64,000 nt of DNA from Curvibacter sp. AEP1-3 (lineage in GTDB: Bacteria > Pseudomonadota > Gammaproteobacteria > Burkholderiales > Burkholderiaceae_C), in the NCBI RefSeq assembly GCF_002163715.1, contig NZ_CP015698.1, forward strand, positions 3,140,201 to 3,204,200, given 5' to 3'. The notes under the pieces were generated by a model. That model saw only the letters and a program-made list of their open reading frames with translations, made no database searches and was not told the origin of the DNA. A program made the position numbers and the translations under genes. Positions 26,200-35,838 of this stretch are shown here, in pieces (positions within the stretch are counted from its first letter, which is position 1; every line of letters starts with the position of its first letter).

Positions 26200-27111
26200 T
26201 CAGTTGGTTGAAATCAGCGATCTCAGCGCCTGTGGTTGATAGCGGTGCGGCGCTGTGATCGCGTAGAACCGCTCTTTGAGTTCCTTTAGCGCTCCAACTA
26301 CTTTCAATTGGCCATTGCGCAATTCGTCTTGGACGACCACCTCTGGCAACAATGCGAGCCATCCACTGTCACGGGTCAGCAGTCGCAGCATCGCCATGTC
26401 ATCTACTTCCGCGCGCACTTTCGGAGTTACACCCGCGGAGACACACAGGGCATCAAACTGAGCCCTGACCGCATGTCTGGGGCCGGGTAATGCGATCTCC
26501 ACGTCTTGAAGATCCTTGGGGCCCTTGATGGTGCGTTTTCCCCAAACATCGGTAGCACCCACCACAGACATCACTTGACTGGCCAAGAGCCTGCAATGCA
26601 GTGGTCTGTCCGGGCTGGTGGGGACAGCTTCATTGGCCAGGACAACGTCCAACTCATGTTGCATGAGCCTGTCCAAAAGTCCTTCTAAAAGCCCTGACTC
26701 TAAAGTAAGCGTCAGGTTTGGATCTGAAAGCAATGGACGTAACCAGTTTTCTTGGTAATTGCGCGAAAGGGTCGAAACGCTTCCGATCCGCAGCTTGCTT
26801 TGACCGGGGTTTTGCCCATTGAGTCGACCCATCAACTCAGTACCCAAGTCGAATATCCGGTCCGCGTAGCCGTACACCAATTTGCCCGTATCAGTGAGTG
26901 TTAGTCGACGGCCCTCCCGGCTGAAAAGCGGTTCTCCAATTCGGTCTTCAAGCTGCCGAATTTGCGCGGAAAGCGCAGACTGGGACACATGCATCTCTGC
27001 AGCCACCTTGGAGAGATGGCCCACTTTTGCCACTCGCCAGAAGTAATGCAAGTGATGGAAGTTCAGGCGGCTCAGCCCCAGATGTTCTGTTTTTTGATTG
27101 TTTTCGTTCAT
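26200..27111 (-). CDS. LysR-family regulator, NhaR/CbbR-like, beside the DAB operon
   Basis: A 303-residue LysR regulator. The start segment LNFHHLHYFWRVAKVGHLSK is typical of the NhaR-like branch; the helix-turn-helix continues VSQSALSAQIRQLEDRIGEP. It diverges from dabB across only 65 bp, so it very probably controls the carbon-uptake genes. The inducer (possibly CO2, bicarbonate or a Calvin-cycle intermediate) is inferred, not visible. Confidence 0.92.
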   Translation of the reverse strand: MNENNQKTEHLGLSRLNFHHLHYFWRVAKVGHLSKVAAEMHVSQSALSAQIRQLEDRIGEPLFSREGRRLTLTDTGKLVYGYADRIFDLGTELMGRLNGQNPGQSKLRIGSVSTLSRNYQENWLRPLLSDPNLTLTLESGLLEGLLDRLMQHELDVVLANEAVPTSPDRPLHCRLLASQVMSVVGATDVWGKRTIKGPKDLQDVEIALPGPRHAVRAQFDALCVSAGVTPKVRAEVDDMAMLRLLTRDSGWLALLPEVVVQDELRNGQLKVVGALKELKERFYAITAPHRYQPQALRSLISTN

Positions 27112-27176
27112 TTATATCTATTTTACAGAACGAGAAGAAGTGAGCAATATCCGCCCATTACTGAAATGAACCGAAC

Positions 27177-28739
27177 ATGAATCTCTCACCTCAAGTCCTC
27201 CTTCTGCTCATTTCACTGCCTACTCTTTTGATGCTGGCAGGCGCCGCTTATGCACTTTTTATGGATCGACCAATCGCCGATCGCTGGACGTTCGTGAAGG
27301 GCGTGAGCATCCTCGCTGCTGGAGTCACCCTAATGAACCTATGCGCGCTTCTCTTTGGGAGTGAAAGCTTTTTTACAAAAGTTTCTCAAGTTACCTCACT
27401 CCTTGGTTTGACACTGACTGCCGCTTGGGTGGCCTGCTTGGTTCAATTGCTGGGTAGTGTCATTCTGTTTTTCTCAGAACGCTACCTGCAGGGCGAGCCG
27501 CGGCAAAAGTCCTACATCGTGGGCGTCGCTGCTGTTCTAGGCAGTGTGCAGTTGCTCCTTATCGCGGACAACTGGTGGCTATTGATCGCTGCATGGTCAC
27601 TAACCGGTATTGCTTTGGATGGCCTCCTGCGCTTTTATCCTGAACGTCCCTTCGCCATTCTTGCGGCTTATAAAAAGAAGCTCTCCGACAGGCTCGCGGA
27701 CATCTTGCTCATCTTGGCGGCGGGCCTTGCTCAGGTAGAGGTCGGTACCAGCTCGATCTCGGCATTCCTTCAGTTTGTTAGCGCAAATGAATCGGATGTA
27801 TTCATTCATTTCATCGCTGTGCTCGTTGTTCTGGCTGTCGCCATTCGCTTGGCACTCCTGCCACTGCATGGTTGGCTGATCCAAGTGATGGAGGCCCCAA
27901 CACCGGTGTCTGCACTCTTGCACGCAGGCGTCGTCAATCTGGGGGGCTTTGTACTGATCAAGTTTGCGCCGCTCTTGGAGTCGTCGGATGCAGCCAGATG
28001 GACACTCATCACCCTGGGTTTGTTCAGCGCCTTTGTGGCCGGATTCGTCATGCTCACCCGAGTCAGTATCAAAGTACGCCTCGCCTGGTCTACGCTTGCC
28101 CAAATGGGCTTCATGGCAGCCGAATGCGGTTTGGGACTCTACGAACTGGCCATGCTGCACCTGATGGGTCACTCCATCTACAAGGCTCACGCTTTCTTGA
28201 TGGCTGGCGGAGCCGTGAGCGTCTCAAGAGTCAAGGAGCTGCGGCAGCAAACTTCGAGCTACTCCACATGGAGTTTGATCTGTGCCCCGTTGTTCTCAAG
28301 CTTGGTCGTGTTGTCCGGAGTACAGATGCTTTCTGGTTCCACCGGTACCAGCTGGCCCTGGTGGTGGAGTGCAATCCTGGCCCTCGCATGGGCCCCCCTC
28401 TTTTGGGTGAAGTCTTCTACCGCGAAAGGTCAAAGAGTTGCATTACTCCTTTGCAGAGCTTCTTTGATTGCGGCGGTCCTAACGGTGCTTGCATGGGGAG
28501 CCCACTACGTCCCATTCGGTGTGGAAAGTATCCCAACATCTAACGGGAGTGGCGTAGCGCTCGGTGTCATGTTGTTGATTTACGCAGGACTGGCGGTGCT
28601 CCAGTCGGGTGCCAAGAGCGCCAATGTGGAACGTGTACGTCGTATTGGATATGCCGGTCTGTATTTGGATGATTGGTACACCCGACTAGTCATGGTGGCT
28701 TTCCCGCCAGTGCTGACACCCAAGTCCTCAAGCCTTTGA
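27177..28739 (+). CDS. dabB: DabB, proton-conducting membrane subunit of the DAB carbon transporter
   Basis: A 520-residue multi-pass protein of the NuoL/MrpA proton-antiporter family with about 13-14 hydrophobic helices. HGWLIQVMEAPTPVSALLHA is the family signature (residues about 231-250), and GHSIYKAHAFLMAGG lies in a later helix. As in DAB systems it is shorter than NuoL and is followed directly by dabA. DabB is thought to supply the cation flux that drives vectorial CO2 hydration by DabA, giving cytoplasmic bicarbonate (Desmarais et al. 2019). Confidence 0.9.
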   Translation: MNLSPQVLLLLISLPTLLMLAGAAYALFMDRPIADRWTFVKGVSILAAGVTLMNLCALLFGSESFFTKVSQVTSLLGLTLTAAWVACLVQLLGSVILFFSERYLQGEPRQKSYIVGVAAVLGSVQLLLIADNWWLLIAAWSLTGIALDGLLRFYPERPFAILAAYKKKLSDRLADILLILAAGLAQVEVGTSSISAFLQFVSANESDVFIHFIAVLVVLAVAIRLALLPLHGWLIQVMEAPTPVSALLHAGVVNLGGFVLIKFAPLLESSDAARWTLITLGLFSAFVAGFVMLTRVSIKVRLAWSTLAQMGFMAAECGLGLYELAMLHLMGHSIYKAHAFLMAGGAVSVSRVKELRQQTSSYSTWSLICAPLFSSLVVLSGVQMLSGSTGTSWPWWWSAILALAWAPLFWVKSSTAKGQRVALLLCRASLIAAVLTVLAWGAHYVPFGVESIPTSNGSGVALGVMLLIYAGLAVLQSGAKSANVERVRRIGYAGLYLDDWYTRLVMVAFPPVLTPKSSSL

Positions 28740-28768
28740 ACGAATAGACATTAAATAGGCGTATCAAC

Positions 28769-31291
28769 ATGACTGCCATCACCATCCAAGAAACAAGCCA
28801 GATTCAGGCTGTGCCATCAGGAAACGACTTTGCGCAACGGGTTGAAACAGCGTGTCAGAGTGCATGTGACTCCATAGCGCCAGTGTGGCCCCTTGATCGA
28901 TCAATTGCGGTCAACCCCCACTGGGGACGCATTAGCAGTGACGTCAGGACGGTTGCTGCCAGACTTGCAGTGCTCGGTGGCATTCAAGTCTTTCCCTCTC
29001 GCAAGTACATACAGAATGCGTGGAGCACCGGCCGAATCACCCCTGAGGATTTGTCCAAATCCATCGCTCAAAAAGACGGTCAAGCAAGCGCCATTCACTG
29101 CGTCGCTGACTTGAAGCAAGAGCCCAACATTCAGCGTCAGTCGCTGCTCATCGACTTGCTCGAAATGCATCTGGATGGCGAGTCGCGCTTTTCATGGAGA
29201 CACGCGGTTACCCACCAAATCAGCCAGACCTGTGCAGCGTACTTTGATACGCAGCAGGCTGATTGGAAACCAAAGACTGCTTCTGGTTTATATGGTTTCT
29301 GGCGTGAGACCATCTCTCATGACCGGGGAATCGGGGTACTCATGGGCTTACCTGACTTCTCGGAATGCTTGGAGCAACTCCCCAGTACCGCATTGCAAGC
29401 TGAGCAATGGGCTCTTAGGAAATTCGGACTTGACCAAGGTGTATGGGCTGACTACTTGGAAGCACTTTTACTCACCGTGAATGGATGGGCGTCCTGGTGT
29501 TCTTACTTGAGCTGGCAAGCCAAACTCGAAGGCACAACGAATGATGCGCTCCGTGAATTGTTGGCCATTCGCTTGGCATGGGGGGCGATTCTTTTGGATA
29601 GCTGCAGCCCTGTCCATGCAGAAGCAGTGTTCAAGAAGCTCCGCAGTGACTGGAATCAGGCACCCGAGAAAATAGCAGCGGCAAAAGTTGAACTTGAAGT
29701 CGATGAGATTTGGCAGCTCGCGCTGGAGTTGGGCTATCAGCGAGAGTTGGCATCCTCTTTGTCGGGCAATGGTCGAGCTAGCCTTGCAACGCCGAATGTT
29801 ACTGGTGTGAAGGCGCAGGCAGTTTTTTGTATCGATGTGCGTAGCGAGCGCATCCGCAGGGCCATTGAGACAGTGGATCCCTCAATTCGCACCAAAGGAT
29901 TCGCCGGCTTCTTTGGACTGCCCATTGCGTACAAGCATTTAGGAAGCAGTAGTTCCAGACCTCAACTTCCCGGACTCTTGCCACCAAGTCTTACGGTGAG
30001 CGACGAGATCGTATTCCCGGATGGTGTCAGCCTGCAGAGCGAGCGTCAAAGCTTAGAAAGCCTGCGAACTCTCAGTTTCCTTAAGGCGGAGCAGTGGGAA
30101 TCTCTTTCGCGCTGGCCGGGTTCGAGCTTCTCATTCGTGGAGTCCTTTGGCATGGCCTTTGCCGGCAAGCTGAGTGGTTGGCTGCGGACGAAGGTTGAAC
30201 ACCGCACTCAAGATGACTACGCAGGCATTCCTATGCGGCTGCGTCCCGTGTGTCGGCCTGAACTGCAAAACGTCAGCGTGGAACAGCGCGTTGCAATTTG
30301 CGCTCAGGTGCTCACGGCGATGGGTTTGAAGTCAGGCTTTGCGCCTTTGGTACTCCTGGTGGGCCATGGAAGTCAGTCCGCCAACAACCCGCATGCTGCT
30401 GGCTTGGACTGTGGAGCTTGTGGTGGGCAAACCGGCGAAGTCAATGCACGAGTGTTGGCTCGTTTGCTGAATGAATCAGACGTCCGAGCTGGCCTGTTGG
30501 CAAAAGGTATTGAGATCCCCTCTGCGAACCGCTTTGTCGCAGCCTTGCACAACACGACGACTGACGAGCTGGAGTGGTTCGACACAGATCTTTTGACGGA
30601 CGGTGTTCGGACGGGGCTGGCCGATGTGCAGAAATCCTTCAGGACTGCTCAGCAGTTTGTACGCATGGAGCGGGCACCCTCGTTAGGAATTGACCCCTTG
30701 AAGTCCCCAGCAGAACTCTTGAATATCTTCAAGCAGCGGGCCAGTGATGGTGCACAAACACGTCCTGAGTGGGCATTGGCGGGGAACGCATCTTTTCTGA
30801 TGGGGCCGCGGGCCCTTAGTCAAGACTCCCGGCTGGGTGGAAGGGCCTTCTTGCACGACTACGAATGGCGCAATGACACGGATGGCAGCGTGCTCGAGCT
30901 CTTGATGACAGCTCCGATGCTGGTCACCAACTGGATCAACTGGCAGTACCACGCTTCTCTTTGTGAGCCCCGCTTGTATGGGAGTGGCAATAAGGTGTTG
31001 CACAACGTCGTAGGAGGCAATATTGGCGTTTTCGAGGGCAACGGAGGGGACCTCCGCCAGGGACTTTCGAAGCAATCCTTGCACGACGGCACGAACTACC
31101 TCCACGAGCCATTGCGACTCACCGTTGTTATTTGCGCGCCGCAGAGCAAGATCTTTGAGATTGTTCAGAAGCACGAGGTTTTGCAGAACCTGATTTACAA
31201 CGGGTGGATGCACCTCTGGCAAATGGACGGTGGCCAGATCTTCAAACTAAGCGCTTCGGGTTGGACGCCGGCGTTAGGAGCTATGAAATGA
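28769..31291 (+). CDS. dabA: DabA, carbonic-anhydrase-like subunit of the DAB carbon transporter (DUF2309)
   Basis: An 840-residue DUF2309/DabA protein. The zinc-site residues are readable: Cys354 and Asp356 in AVFCIDVRSER, His533 in LVGHGSQSANNPH and Cys548 in GLDCGACGGQTGEVNAR, with spacing close to the characterised DabA (Cys, Asp, about 170-180 residues, His, 15 residues, Cys). It is a membrane-associated partner of DabB that traps inorganic carbon as bicarbonate. Its presence suggests autotrophic or CO2-dependent growth. The stop overlaps the next ATG (ATGA). Confidence 0.95.
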   Translation: MTAITIQETSQIQAVPSGNDFAQRVETACQSACDSIAPVWPLDRSIAVNPHWGRISSDVRTVAARLAVLGGIQVFPSRKYIQNAWSTGRITPEDLSKSIAQKDGQASAIHCVADLKQEPNIQRQSLLIDLLEMHLDGESRFSWRHAVTHQISQTCAAYFDTQQADWKPKTASGLYGFWRETISHDRGIGVLMGLPDFSECLEQLPSTALQAEQWALRKFGLDQGVWADYLEALLLTVNGWASWCSYLSWQAKLEGTTNDALRELLAIRLAWGAILLDSCSPVHAEAVFKKLRSDWNQAPEKIAAAKVELEVDEIWQLALELGYQRELASSLSGNGRASLATPNVTGVKAQAVFCIDVRSERIRRAIETVDPSIRTKGFAGFFGLPIAYKHLGSSSSRPQLPGLLPPSLTVSDEIVFPDGVSLQSERQSLESLRTLSFLKAEQWESLSRWPGSSFSFVESFGMAFAGKLSGWLRTKVEHRTQDDYAGIPMRLRPVCRPELQNVSVEQRVAICAQVLTAMGLKSGFAPLVLLVGHGSQSANNPHAAGLDCGACGGQTGEVNARVLARLLNESDVRAGLLAKGIEIPSANRFVAALHNTTTDELEWFDTDLLTDGVRTGLADVQKSFRTAQQFVRMERAPSLGIDPLKSPAELLNIFKQRASDGAQTRPEWALAGNASFLMGPRALSQDSRLGGRAFLHDYEWRNDTDGSVLELLMTAPMLVTNWINWQYHASLCEPRLYGSGNKVLHNVVGGNIGVFEGNGGDLRQGLSKQSLHDGTNYLHEPLRLTVVICAPQSKIFEIVQKHEVLQNLIYNGWMHLWQMDGGQIFKLSASGWTPALGAMK

Positions 31292-32133
31292 GCTCCCGCT
31301 TCAAGGGGCAAAAAATTGCCTTCTTGACCCAGCACGGAAAAGAGACGGTGTTGAAGCCAGCAATGGACTCTGCGCTGGGATGCGATGTTCAACATGTCTC
31401 GGGGTTCGATACAGACCTTCTAGGTACCTTTACCCGTGACATTGATCGCGCTGGCTCGCAAACCAATGCTTTAAGGAAGAAAGCCCGCAAAGGCATGGAA
31501 CTATCTGGCCTCTCAATCGGCGTCGCAAGTGAGGGCTCTTTCGGTCCTGATCCGTTTACCGGAATGCTGACCTGGAACGTCGAGCAGGTGATCCTTATAG
31601 ATGATGAAAGAGGTCTCGAGGTAACGGGATCAGCCCAGATGGTTGCCCGGTGTGGAGAGCTACTGGCTGAGACGTGGGAGCAGGCAAGCGCATTCGCATT
31701 GGCCCATGGCTTCCCATCTCACCAGATGGTGATCCGATCTCAAAAGAAGAACGTATGCACCTTTTACAAAGGCATCTATGACTGGACCACTCTGGAAACA
31801 CGCTTTAAAGAAGCGCATAAAGCATCCGCGGATGGCAAGGTATGGATGGAGTCTGATTTGCGCGCTTTCGCAAATCCAACGCGTATGGAGAACATCCGGC
31901 GTGCGACTGTAGATCTGCTGAAGCGCTTGAAATCCGAGTGCCCGACTTGCTCCATGCCTGGCTTTTGGCGTACCCAGAACCTTCCCGGTTTGCCATGCCG
32001 TGGTTGTGGTGCACCCACGCACCTGCCCCGCGGAGAGGTCTGGAAATGCGTCTGGTGCACACACTCAGACACTACTTTCAAGCCATCTACAGATACAGCA
32101 GAGCCCAAGTTTTGCCAAGTTTGTAATCCGTGA
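31288..32133 (+). CDS. DUF6671-like protein coupled to dabA
   Basis: A 281-residue soluble protein beginning [40 protein letters not shown] is a strongly conserved-looking stretch, and the C-terminus has two zinc-ribbon pairs ([10 protein letters not shown], then [15 protein letters not shown], then CQVCNP). I place it in the DUF6671 family from these features, with no known function. It starts inside the dabA stop, so it is translationally coupled and may be a cytoplasmic accessory of the DAB system. Confidence 0.75.
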   Translation: MSSRFKGQKIAFLTQHGKETVLKPAMDSALGCDVQHVSGFDTDLLGTFTRDIDRAGSQTNALRKKARKGMELSGLSIGVASEGSFGPDPFTGMLTWNVEQVILIDDERGLEVTGSAQMVARCGELLAETWEQASAFALAHGFPSHQMVIRSQKKNVCTFYKGIYDWTTLETRFKEAHKASADGKVWMESDLRAFANPTRMENIRRATVDLLKRLKSECPTCSMPGFWRTQNLPGLPCRGCGAPTHLPRGEVWKCVWCTHSDTTFKPSTDTAEPKFCQVCNP

Positions 32134-32182
32134 ATTGGATTGCTGTCGGAATCACTTCATTAACCCTCACCGAATATTCGCT

Positions 32183-33868
32183 ATGGATCCCAAAATCAAT
32201 CGCCGGTCTGCCAACGTAACAGAGGGTGTGACCCGAGCGCCAAACCGCTCCATGTATTACGCCATGGGCTATGAGTCGGGCGATTTCAAAAAGCCCATGA
32301 TCGGTATTGCCAACGGGCAGTCCACCATCACACCTTGCAACTCAGGGTTGCAGAAGTTGGCAGACGCTGCGCAGCTGGGCATAGAAGAAGCAGGTGGCAA
32401 AGTTCAGATGTTTGGCGTACCCACGATCTCGGATGGGATTGCGATGGGGACTGAGGGAATGAAGTACAGCCTCGCCTCCAGGGAAGTCATCGCGGACTGC
32501 ATTGAGACTTGTGTGGGAGCTCAGTGGATGGATGGCGTTCTTGTCATTGGCGGTTGTGACAAAAACATGCCGGGCGGAATGATGGGGATGCTTCGCGCTA
32601 ATGTTCCATCTATCTATGTATACGGTGGACCCACGCTACCGGGGCGCTACAAAGGCAAAGACTTGAACATCGTGAGTGTCTTTGAAGCCGTTGGCCAGTA
32701 CAGCGCAGGTCAGCTATCGGATGAGGACTTCCATCAGATCGAGCGACGTGCAATCCCTACCAGCGGATCTTGTGGAGGTATGTACACCGCCAACACCATG
32801 AGTGCAGCCTTTGAGGCCCTGGGTATGAGTTTGCTTAATTCCTCCACGATGGCGAATGCCTATGAAGAGATTGAAGCTGCTTCACGCAGGGCGGGCAGGG
32901 TACTGCTTGAAGCCGTTAAGAATGACCTCAAGCCACGGGATATCGTCACCAAAAAGTCTATCGAGAACGCAGTTGCCGTCATCCTGGCAACTGGAGGCTC
33001 TACCAATGCGGTGCTCCATTTCTTGGCCATCGCACATGCAGCTGGGGTTCCATGGACCATGGATGACTTCGAGCGCATGCGAAAGAAGATTCCTGTCATT
33101 TGTGACCTGAAGCCCTCAGGAGAATACCTCGCGGTCGATTTACATCAGGCCGGGGGCATTCCCCAAGTGATGAGGATTCTGCTCGACGCAGGTTTGCTCC
33201 ATGGGGATTGCATGACCATCACTGGTGAGACCGTCGAACAAGCCCTTCAAAGCGTCCCTGCGCAATCATCTGACCCACGCAAGGTTATCCGACGCATTGA
33301 TGAGGCACTCTATCCGCAAGGACACCTTGCCATCCTCAAAGGGAATTTGGCAGAGGAAGGCAGTGTCGCCAAGATCACCGGCATCAAGAAACTCACGATT
33401 AAGGGACCTGCGAAGGTATTCGACGACGAGCAGTCCGCACTCCAAGCCATCATGTCCAGACAGATTCATCCTGGCGACATCATGGTGCTTCGTTATCTGG
33501 GACCCAAGGGAGGTCCAGGAATGCCTGAAATGCTGGCACCCACCAGTGCCTTGATTGGCCAGGGCTTAGGGGACTCGGTGGGATTGATTACAGATGGCCG
33601 GTTTTCTGGCGGAACTTGGGGTATGGTGGTCGGCCACGTAGCCCCAGAGGCATTTGTCGGGGGAAACATCGCCCTGGTGAAAGAGAATGATCTGATCACT
33701 ATCGATGCCGTAAACCTCGCGTTGACGCTGCATGTGTCAGATGAAGAGTTGGCTATGAGGCGGAGTAAATGGGTTGCTCCGGCGCCTCGCTACACGCGCG
33801 GTGTGTTGGGGAAGTTTTCAAAAGGTGCATCCAGCGCGAGTACAGGAGCTGTATTGGACTTGGATTGA
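32183..33868 (+). CDS. ilvD: Dihydroxy-acid dehydratase
   Basis: A 561-residue IlvD. The start is the ATG of [20 protein letters not shown]. Signature parts include [20 protein letters not shown] (iron-sulphur Cys), [19 protein letters not shown] and [19 protein letters not shown]. The enzyme dehydrates 2,3-dihydroxy-acids to 2-keto acids in valine, isoleucine and pantothenate biosynthesis. It follows the DUF6671 gene by 49 bp, so it may be read with it, but the pairing seems incidental. Confidence 0.97.
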   Translation: MDPKINRRSANVTEGVTRAPNRSMYYAMGYESGDFKKPMIGIANGQSTITPCNSGLQKLADAAQLGIEEAGGKVQMFGVPTISDGIAMGTEGMKYSLASREVIADCIETCVGAQWMDGVLVIGGCDKNMPGGMMGMLRANVPSIYVYGGPTLPGRYKGKDLNIVSVFEAVGQYSAGQLSDEDFHQIERRAIPTSGSCGGMYTANTMSAAFEALGMSLLNSSTMANAYEEIEAASRRAGRVLLEAVKNDLKPRDIVTKKSIENAVAVILATGGSTNAVLHFLAIAHAAGVPWTMDDFERMRKKIPVICDLKPSGEYLAVDLHQAGGIPQVMRILLDAGLLHGDCMTITGETVEQALQSVPAQSSDPRKVIRRIDEALYPQGHLAILKGNLAEEGSVAKITGIKKLTIKGPAKVFDDEQSALQAIMSRQIHPGDIMVLRYLGPKGGPGMPEMLAPTSALIGQGLGDSVGLITDGRFSGGTWGMVVGHVAPEAFVGGNIALVKENDLITIDAVNLALTLHVSDEELAMRRSKWVAPAPRYTRGVLGKFSKGASSASTGAVLDLD

Positions 33869-34334
33869 ACGCTTGACTGAGGATTGCATCCAACGAGCCA
33901 CTACGGTAAGCGCCTAGACACCTGCTGGTCTCCTCGTTGCCAAAAACCAGTGACCGATTTTTCTAGCTACCCGAGGGAATTGGACCCTACTAGATTTCCA
34001 TTTTCGAAAACATAAAGCAGAGATAAGGCAATGTTGAAAGCTGGCCCCGAGGCGACTATCGACCCTAAGCGGTCCTCCACAGTCCTGGATTAGCTACCCA
34101 AAAGCGGACATCCGATCTGTTACAAATGAGGCGGGCTTGTCGAGGTCGCCTGTGCAGCGGAAGCGGTCGTTTGCGAATGCCGGCCTACCGGAAGCCAAGC
34201 TGTGCGCAAATCCGTTATCAGTCACAGACTATTTAGTCACCACGAGTTCAGACACTTAAAAATATTAACCGAATGGGTGACGCCTCGTCTAAAAAACGAG
34301 TCATTACCATTGCGATTTGCTTACGCCAAACCAC
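33869..34334. repeat. Gene-free junction with half E element, left edge of the repeat array
   Basis: No gene is seen. At 34153-34168, TGCAGCGGAAGCGGTC equals the last 16 bases of E element 3. The surrounding 34105-34207 aligns imperfectly but collinearly with 45106-45206 at the other edge of the array (shared pieces GACATYC, GAGNCGGG, TGCAGCGGAAGCNGTCG, CGAATGYCGGC). A weak copy of the TATCGACCC repeat is at about 34055. Confidence 0.55.
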
Positions 34335-34904
34335 ATGAAGTTTTCTGCCGTTTCGAAGCTCGCTTGGAATAGAAAGTCTTTCAAGATCGTTTCATTGATT
34401 ACAGCAGTGATCTTTGGTTATCCATTGCTCCTCGAAAGCGCGAATTACGCAATTCCTGAAAGGGCGGAGCTAACTGTGATTGAGGGCGAAATTTCTGAAA
34501 TAAGAGGTAGAAGTCCCCACATTACATTGGTACTTCAAGATCAAAGTACCTTGAACGCGGAATTTCCCGTGCAGTCATTTGCCAGAGGGCACCATGATGA
34601 CACTGAATTTTTTTACTCTGTTGATAGCGGAAATTTTCAAAGCTGCAAAAAGGTTGCTATACGGGGACAGTACCTTAAGTTTTACCCCCTCAAACTTTGG
34701 CGAATTTGGGAAATTGAATGCATAGACAATTCATTTCGAGTTACCTATGAAACCGTGGTGAGTTACTGGGCTGCTAAGCGAAATTACGTGCTCATTCCGA
34801 AGATAGTAATAGTGCTTTTTTTCGCTTTTCCAATGCTCTTTCTACTAGCATTGGACGCCCGTAGGCTTCATCGGAATGCTTCTAACGAAGTACCATCTGA
34901 GTGA
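34335..34904 (+). CDS. Array gene: hypothetical membrane protein
   Basis: A 189-residue protein I do not recognise. One hydrophobic helix lies near the N-terminus (about 19-36, KIVSLITAVIFGYPLLLES) and one near the C-terminus (about 155-175, IVIVLFFAFPMLFLLAL), with a probably periplasmic beta-rich middle. It is the leftmost gene of the array and, with the next one, points rightward unlike the rest. An E element follows its 3' end after about 136 bp. AT-rich compared with ilvD. Confidence 0.7.
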   Translation: MKFSAVSKLAWNRKSFKIVSLITAVIFGYPLLLESANYAIPERAELTVIEGEISEIRGRSPHITLVLQDQSTLNAEFPVQSFARGHHDDTEFFYSVDSGNFQSCKKVAIRGQYLKFYPLKLWRIWEIECIDNSFRVTYETVVSYWAAKRNYVLIPKIVIVLFFAFPMLFLLALDARRLHRNASNEVPSE

Positions 34905-35040
34905 GCTTTTCGGGTCGGTTGTAAAGAAGTCTTCGAATCCTTGATGGCCCCACCGCTTATGCAGCGGCTAGTAATAAATCGTCCATCCAGAATTACGGCA
35001 CCAATGTCTGCTGCGAAGCAGGCAAATTAGTGATAACGAC

Positions 35041-35087
35041 GACAGCTCTCAGCCTGTTGGAGACTCAGCTTTGCAGCGATAGCGGAC
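35041..35087 (+). repeat. E element 1 (47 bp)
   Basis: First full copy of the array repeat, in plus orientation. It starts GACAGCTCTCAGCCTGTTGG and ends TTTGCAGCGATAGCGGAC. It lies between two plus-strand array genes, 3' of the first. Confidence 0.8.
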
Positions 35088-35158
35088 GGTCGACAGCGAT
35101 TTCCAGTGAGCTATAGTTCTTTGGGGTTCACCCATTTAAACAATCGTTAGGAGTCCGA

Positions 35159-35563
35159 TTGGGTTTCCTTGTAATACTTCTGGCCCTCGGCTTAAGTATC
35201 TTCGTAACCGCAAGGATCTTTCGAGAGAAAGGTAGCGTCTGGAGCAAGTCTGCTTGCTTTTTGATCATCTTCCCCTTCGCTTGGTTCGCTCTTACGATCG
35301 TTACTTCCGGAGGGCGCAGTTTCGGTTCTGCGATGGCGCTTTTTCTCGCGCTCATGATGCTTGCCGTTGCATTGCCATTTAGCTTGATCTTTTGGATGAT
35401 CGGCGCCCGCACCACAATAAGAGGCCAAGTTTCTGCTGGCCTGAAGATGCCTGAGGACTTATCTGTCAATTACCGTTGCGTCGTCTGTACAACTCCAAAT
35501 CATCCGACCAACAAATATTGCACGGAGTGCGTGTCGCCATTGATCTCAGATTCAAAGGCGTGA
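35159..35563 (+). CDS. Array gene: membrane protein with C-terminal zinc ribbon
   Basis: A 134-residue protein starting at TTG with GGAG 8 bp upstream, immediately after a GTTAGGA core-like sequence (35146-35152). Hydrophobic helices at about residues 2-18, 26-46 and 55-76 precede a zinc ribbon (CVVCTTPNHPTNKYCTEC). Function unknown. The position of the start just after GTTAGGA is what an integron cassette start looks like. E element 2 follows it. Confidence 0.68.
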   Translation: MGFLVILLALGLSIFVTARIFREKGSVWSKSACFLIIFPFAWFALTIVTSGGRSFGSAMALFLALMMLAVALPFSLIFWMIGARTTIRGQVSAGLKMPEDLSVNYRCVVCTTPNHPTNKYCTECVSPLISDSKA

Positions 35564-35706
35564 GGTGTGTATTTTTCTAAAGAACAGGTTTTTTACGAGG
35601 TGCATAGATTTGCAGCCAATTCAGATAGGCGCAAATTGCCTTTGCTCATCGCCTACGTCAGACGTTACAGCCGATCTTTCAGGGGCATCTTTGGAGCGCG
35701 ATGTAA

Positions 35707-35753
35707 GCCCGCTTTCAGCCTGTTGACGCCGCGGCTTCGCAGTGAATGCTGTC
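35707..35753 (+). repeat. E element 2 (47 bp)
   Basis: Plus orientation; starts GCCCGCTTTCAGCCTGTTGA and ends TTCGCAGTGAATGCTGTC. It aligns to element 1 without gaps over all 47 positions. It is closest to element 6 (shared CGGCTTCGCAGTG and ATGCTG). Confidence 0.75.
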
Positions 35754-35838
35754 ATAGGTTTTTGTGGCTGTGGCAGATTGGTGGTGTCCATAAAGGCGAA
35801 ACTTGCACCGGAAGGAGCCGTGAGAGCCAAGAGTCAAC

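Noticed and set aside
27600..28190. 196-codon minus-strand open frame inside dabB
   Set aside because: Antisense shadow of a clear membrane-protein gene.
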